Assembly: GCA_951812925.1 (NCBI GenBank)
Contig: OX638368.1
Coordinates: forward strand, 11,549,994 to 11,613,993
Origin: Calliopum simillimum
Lineage: Eukaryota; Arthropoda; Insecta; Diptera; Lauxaniidae
Length of the DNA: 64,000 nt
Reading direction: 5' to 3'
Below the pieces are notes generated by a model, which made no database searches, was not told where the DNA came from, and saw nothing but the letters and a program-made list of their open reading frames with translations. The position numbers were made by a program, and so were the translations under genes. Every line of letters starts with the position of its first letter. The first letter of the stretch is position 1. This document shows positions 58,801 through 64,000 of the stretch, in pieces.

Positions 58801-59751
58801 GCTTCCCACTTTAACCGTATATCTAACTTACTTAATTGGATCGTTACCTTCCAAAATATCAAGCAACGAAGAAAAAGTATCAAAAATTCATGCAAACGAC
58901 CAAGTACATTTAATTTTTTATAGATTTCAGATTTCAGATACCATTACTTCAATGGATGATGTCTGGGAAAATAGTAAATAAAAACTTTAGAGATATTTTT
59001 TTGGGCTATTTGAAGCCGTTGGCAAAAGTGAACTACCTCTATACTACTTTTTTGCAAAAAACTTTTCTTCTTCACAGAATGGATATCCAAATTTGCTTGA
59101 AACATAAACAATATGACCAAAAAACATGTTTTTTTACCATAGTGGTCCTTGAAGGGAATCAAAAACACTTCAGTGGTTTTTCTCAGAACGAAAAAAAAAA
59201 AAAAAACTCAGATATCGTTTCTAAGAGTCCTTATAATTTTTTTTATGAAATACTGCCGGAATGACTTTCATTTGCTTCATACAAATCGACCCATATTAAT
59301 GAACAATAGGTAGGTATATTAAATAAAGGCGCTTAAATTAAAGTAGACAATCGAAGCTTTATATAGATTATGGTGCATTTAAACATTTCAAAGCATACAG
59401 TTTAGAAAATACAAACAATACAGAAAGCGTAAACAAGTAATTTTTAAGGACGCAATGAGTAATATGGGCAAAACAATAAAAACAGAAATACACTAAAGAC
59501 AATTAACTAAATAAGGATAGAATAAAAAAAAGTCAATAAAGAAAATAAAGGCAGCAAAGACTATTCAAAGAAATAAAAACATCTAGGACAATAAAGACAG
59601 TAGGTGCAATAAAGACATTAAAAAAACAAAAACAGTAAAGACAATTGAGACAATGTGGACAATAAGGATAATACATAAAGACAAATAATACAATCGAGAA
59701 AAATAATATAATAAAAACAATATATTACTCACTCACTCTTTCTTTCTCTAG

Positions 59752-62700
59752 TCGGGAACCGTGGCAGGCAACTTGGCAATTAAGCATCAACATCCCGAAT
59801 TTCCATCAGATATTTATATCGTTTTTGAAGCACTCGCCGTACAGGTCATACTCAATGTAAGTGCCAATGAGCAGACCACCGTCTCGTTAAATGAATTCCT
59901 ACAAACGCCGTTGGAAAAGAAGATCATCAGCGGTTTTGTGCTGCGCAATTATCCACGTCAAAAGTATATATTCGGTTCTTATAAGGTGAGTCTTACAGTC
60001 GCTCTAATTACTTAAACTAATCCTGCTTTATCTTCAGATTATGCCACGTGCACAAAATGCACATGCCTATGTCAATGCCGCTTTCCTGGTCAACATTGAG
60101 AAACCCAGCAATCGTGTTATATCTTCACGTATTTGCTTTGGTGGAATTGATGCTGATTATGTGCATGCCGTACATATTGAGAAACTTCTCGCTGGCAAAT
60201 CACTCTTTGGCAATGATGTTGCTACGCAAATCTTCAGCGGTTTGCAGCAATCACTCAAAGCTAGCGTTTCACCACCGGATGCATCACCCGAATATCGCCA
60301 GTTGTTAGCACATGGCTTGTTGTATAAATTCCTTTTGGCAAACGCGCCCAAGGTAGCTGAGCCATTTAAAAGTGGTGGTGAGCTTTTGAAACGCCCAGTT
60401 TCCTCAGGCAAGCAAACATACGAGACGATAGAAAAAAGTTTCCCAATCACCAAACCCACTATTAAGCATGAGGGACTTTTGCAAACTTCTGGTGAAGCAG
60501 CCTTTGCTAATGATTTGCCCGTACAAGCAAATCAAGTATGGGGCGCTTTTGTTTCCGCCAAAAAAGTCGGTGCTACGGTTACCAATATTGATGCGACGGC
60601 GGCATTAAAAGTACCTGGTGTTGTGGCTTTCTTTTCTGCCAAGGATATACCTGGAGCTAATTCTTTGATTATAAATATGCCACTTTTCTTCCCCTCTGAT
60701 GAAGAACTTTTTCTTACCGGTGCTGTTAAGTTCTATAATCAACCAGTTGGTATTATTGTTGCAGAATCCAATGCTTTGGCCAATCGTGCCGCTGAATTAG
60801 TTGAGTTGACCTATGAAGGTGGTAGCTCAGAGATATTGCCCACCTTAGATGATGTCTTGGAAAGTGCTTGCGCTGATAGAATAGATCATAGTGCCAAGTC
60901 ACTTATCAAAGAATTGAAATTCAATAGCGATAAAGTTGATGTCACTGGTAAAGGTAAATTGGATATGGGCTTGCAGTATCATTTCTTTATGGAACCACAG
61001 ACAACAGTGGTGGTGCCTTTTGAGGGCGCTCTGCAAGTGCACTGCTCTACACAATGGATGGATTTGGTACAAACGATTATTGGTAATTTGGTAAAGATGA
61101 ACTATAATGAGGTTCAAGTGAAAACACGCCGCGTCGGTGGTGGTTACGGTGGCAAAGTTACTAATGCCTTGCCGGCGGCATGTGCCACTGCCTTGGCTGC
61201 TTTCAAACTGAATCGGCCAGTACGATTTGTTCAAACGCTGGAATCAATGATGGATACGTTGGGTAAACGTTGGCCCTGCCTAGTGAATTATGATTTTCAT
61301 GTGCAGAAAAATGGTAAAATTGTTGCCTTGCAAACATCATTCTGGGAAGATGGTGGCCACAATGCAAACTTTAGCCCTTTGGGACACACACAATTGCTAT
61401 CGAAGAATGTTTATGAGTTCAGCGATAATTTCAAGCTAGATGGTTATATAGTATTCACAGATTCCCCATCTAATTGTGCGTGCCGTGCACCAGGATCAGT
61501 GGAAGGTATTGCTATTATAGAGAACATTATCGAACATATTGCATTCGAGACGGGACTTGATCCACTTGAGGTGCGTATAGCAAATTTGCTACCAGGTCAT
61601 AAGATGCATCAAATGCTGCCACATTTCATTGAATCGACTAACTATAAGACACGTCGTCCTCAAATTGAGGCATTCAATGAAAAGAACCGCTGGCGCAAAC
61701 GTGGTCTGGGTCTATGTGTTATGGAATATCATATGGGTTACTTTGGGCAATATCCTGCAACGGTTGCTATATACCACGGAGATGGTACTGTTATTGTATC
61801 TCATGGTGGCATTGAAATGGGACAAGGCCTCAATACAAAAGTCGCACAAGTAATTTCACACGACTTGGGTATTCCAATTGAGCTAATACGTGTCGAGGGC
61901 AGTAACACGTTGAATGGCGCCAACTCTATGGTAACTGGTGGATCCATTGGCAGTGAACAGCTTTGCTTTGTAAGTATCATGTAAAAAGTCTGATGATTCA
62001 GGAAATTAACAAAATCATTGTACCTTTACTCTTTTAAGGCTGTACGCAATTGCTGCAATACGCTGAATGCACGCCTTAAGCCAGTCAAAGAATCGCTGAA
62101 AGATGCTTCTTGGAAACAGTTGGTTGAAACTGCTTATGAACAGAAAGTCAATTTACTCGCTAGCGATTATTGCAAACAAGATGATATGAATCCTTATACA
62201 GTTTGTGCTTTGGGTCTTATGGAAGTCGAAGTTGATATTCTCACGGGTAACTATCAACTCACACGAGTCGATATACTCGAAGATGCTGGTGAGAGCTTAA
62301 ATCCAAGCGTTGATATTGGACAAATTGAGGGTGCATTTGTGATGGGACTGGGTTACTGGACCAGCGAACAATGCGTGGTTGATAAGCGTACAGGTGCATT
62401 GTTGACCAACCGTACATGGAACTATAAGCCACCAGGTGCTAAAGATATTCCAATTGATTTCCGCATTGAGATGTTACCAAATAGCGCTAATACTGCGGGT
62501 TTCATGCGTTCTAAAGGTATGTACTTTATAATCTTAAGCATGTTTTAAAATAAAGAAATGAATCTTGAAATGTTTTCTCTAATCTTTCGTAAAGCAACTG
62601 GTGAGCCTGCAATTTGCTTAAGTGTTGGTATTACCTTTGCTCTGGAACATGCATTACAATCGGCGCGCAAGGATGCTGGTCTGCCAAAAACTTGGATACC

Positions 62701-62776
62701 GTTGAGCGCTCCAATGACGCCAGAAGTTGTATTGTTGAATGCTGGTCATAGCGCCAGTCAATTCAAATTGGAATAA
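59752..62776 (+). CDS. AOX: AOX gene B distal C-terminal cassette (duplicate of exons 4-7; alternative 3' end or partial gene)
   Basis: Exons 59752-59985, 60038-61969, 62039-62516 and 62595-62776 have exactly the lengths (234, 1932, 478, 182) and phases of cassette 1 and encode 941 residues without a stop. About 39 residues differ (about 96% identity). There are no 2Fe-2S or N-terminal FAD exons within the 1342 bp since the cassette 1 stop, and the first exon begins at a splice acceptor, not an ATG. If gene B exon 3 (ending 52337) splices to 59752, over a 7.4-kb intron, it yields a full 1259-aa enzyme in frame. The Glu802-equivalent residue is Val (61157-61159) instead of Ala. Glu in KATGEP is kept. 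Alternatives: an untranscribed relic, or loss of its own 5' exons. Confidence 0.88.
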
Positions 62777-62860
62777 GCAAATACATAAACATAAGTCTTG
62801 GTGATGGTTACATTTAAGTAGATGATGTTATTATCATTATAAAATATAGTTAATTTTTGA

Positions 62861-62866
62861 AATACA
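62861..62866 (+). terminator. Variant polyadenylation signal AATACA after cassette 2
   Basis: Aligned with the AATAAA of cassette 1 within a well conserved 3' UTR; one base differs. Confidence 0.45.
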
Positions 62867-62879
62867 TCCTTCTTAATCT

Positions 62880-63110
62880 TTATTTATGTTAGCTTATTAA
62901 AGTCTTCTGTTAGCAACAGCGCTTCCAGCTCTATCCAAGGAGTAGATATATTCCGCGTTTAAGTTTATAAAACGCAGAAGAGATAAGAAGAAATGGACAA
63001 CAACGTTGTTTATAATGACTTTTGGATAAGGCTAGGTAGCACCTAAACTTATCCACTGTTTTAAAGCTGAAGAAACTATGTACGAACAAAGTTATTCAGA
63101 TTTTTAGTTC
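62880..63110. other. Spacer after cassette 2
   Basis: Partly homologous to 58530-58610 (AGGTAGCAC.., TACGAACAAAGTT.TTCAGAT), with about 125 extra bases near 62890-63015 that cassette 1 lacks. Confidence 0.55.
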
Positions 63111-63114
63111 AAAA

Positions 63115-64000
63115 AACTTTAGTACAAAAATGGGCTCAAAACGGTCACTTAAGGGCCCGAAAGGACTTTTCTTATCGATTGGTGCATTTAAACTTTTTTA
63201 CAAAAATGAGGCCAAAACGGTCACTTACAGGACCCGGAGACACCTCGGGGCGTGTGCAAAATATGTTTTTGACGTTTTTCCATCGATTGGTCCAGTAAGA
63301 TTTCTTCCCAAAAATGGGCCCAAAACGGTCACTTGAGGGCCCGGAGACACTTTCGGTCATGTTCAAAATACATTTTCGACCTTTCTTATCGATTGGTGCC
63401 ACAAAAGCTTTTTAGAAAAATGGGTTCAAAACGATCAATTATATTTTCGACCTTTTCTAACCGATTGCCACAATAATTATTTTTTTTTTACAAAAATATC
63501 CTAGAAACGGCCCGGAGATAACTCTGGCTATGTCCCAAATATACTTTCAACCTTTCCCATCGATTGTTGCATTGTAATTTTTTTCCAAAAATGGGCCCAA
63601 AACGATCACTTACAGGACCCGGAGACACCTCGGGGCGAGTGCAAAATATGTTTTTTGACGTTTTTCCATCGATTGGTGCAGTTAGATTTTTTCCCAAAAA
63701 TTCGGCAAAAACTGTCACTTTGAGGTCCCGTAGGCACTTTCGATCATGTTTAAAATACATTTTCGACCTCATCGACTGGTGCGTTGTAATTTTTTTACAA
63801 AAATGGGTCCGAAACGATCAATTACATTTTCGACCTTTTCTAGCCGATTGCTAAAATAATTTTTTTTACAAAAATATCCTAGAAACGGCTCGGAGATAAC
63901 TTTGGTCATGTCCCAAATATATTTTCAACCTTTCCCATTGATTGTTGCATTGTAATTTTTTTCTAAAAGTGGGCCCAAAATGGTCACTTGCATGGGCCGA
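63115..64000. repeat. Satellite with about 380-bp higher-order period, running off the window
   Basis: Monomers of about 95-115 bp carry AAAAATGGGCCCAAAACGGT, CACTT.AGG(G/A)CCCGGAGACA and CCATCGATTGGTGCA. Distinct monomer types recur in order: the 'CCTCGGGGCG(T/A)G' type near 63243 and 63628, and the 'ATCCTAGAAACGG' type near 63498 and 63876. This gives a period of about 380 bp (four monomers). The array continues beyond the window end. Confidence 0.85.

Noticed and set aside
63564..63854. Frames of 68-96 codons near the window end
   Set aside because: All lie in the satellite and repeat with its period.
1..64000. CRISPR arrays, tRNA or rRNA genes
   Set aside because: The tandem arrays have no uniform repeat-spacer pattern and the window is eukaryotic. 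I saw no tRNA or rRNA sequence by eye; tRNAscan-SE and Infernal would decide.

Overview
The window is AT-rich eukaryotic DNA. Introns have GT..AG ends, polyadenylation signals are AATAAA, and most non-coding sequence is decayed transposons and short satellites. The proteins and transposon families (aldehyde oxidases, a secreted DNA/RNA non-specific nuclease, mariner, pogo-like, piggyBac-like, RTE) point to an insect, most likely a higher fly (schizophoran Diptera, tephritid-like). The species cannot be named from the sequence.

Layout. 1-20 kb holds no convincing host gene: tandem satellites (122-bp and about 142-bp units), a dead DDE transposase, a 0.9-kb array of about 42-bp repeats, and a 4.3-kb inverted repeat (15.1-19.5 kb) interrupted by two younger MITEs. 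At 20.2-21.6 kb is a two-exon gene for a secreted endonuclease of about 448 aa (Endonuclease_NS, the family of insect dsRNases). 21.7-31.5 kb is again transposon debris, including a mariner fragment, an RTE 3' end nested in a palindromic MITE, and several tandem repeats.

From 31.6 kb to the end, the window carries a plus-strand aldehyde oxidase (AOX, molybdo-flavoenzyme) cluster. Gene A (31606-40755, 8 exons, 1269 aa) is complete. Between 40.8 and 49.6 kb lies a transposon block: two copies of a TA-flanked MITE, a 967-bp TIR element, a TTAA-flanked piggyBac-like element and a small TIR MITE. Gene B starts at 49738. Exons 1-3 encode both 2Fe-2S domains and most of the FAD domain. Two successive, almost identical sets of C-terminal exons follow (55389-58409 and 59752-62776), each encoding the end of the FAD domain and the whole molybdenum-cofactor domain. 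There is only one N-terminal module. The second set has no exons 1-3 of its own, yet it is fully open, keeps every splice site and ends at the same stop position.

How they work together. Each AOX polypeptide would pass electrons from an aldehyde oxidised at the Mo centre through two 2Fe-2S clusters and FAD to oxygen. In gene B the electron-transfer half could be joined to either of two Mo/substrate halves. These halves differ at the position equivalent to bovine XDH Glu802 (Ala versus Val) and in a cluster next to the Arg880-equivalent position. This looks like an alternatively terminated AOX gene in which splicing could select substrate specificity. It is the most notable feature of the window. 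A satellite with about 95-115-bp monomers lies in gene A intron 1, between the two gene B cassettes and after the second one, so unequal exchange may have produced the duplication.
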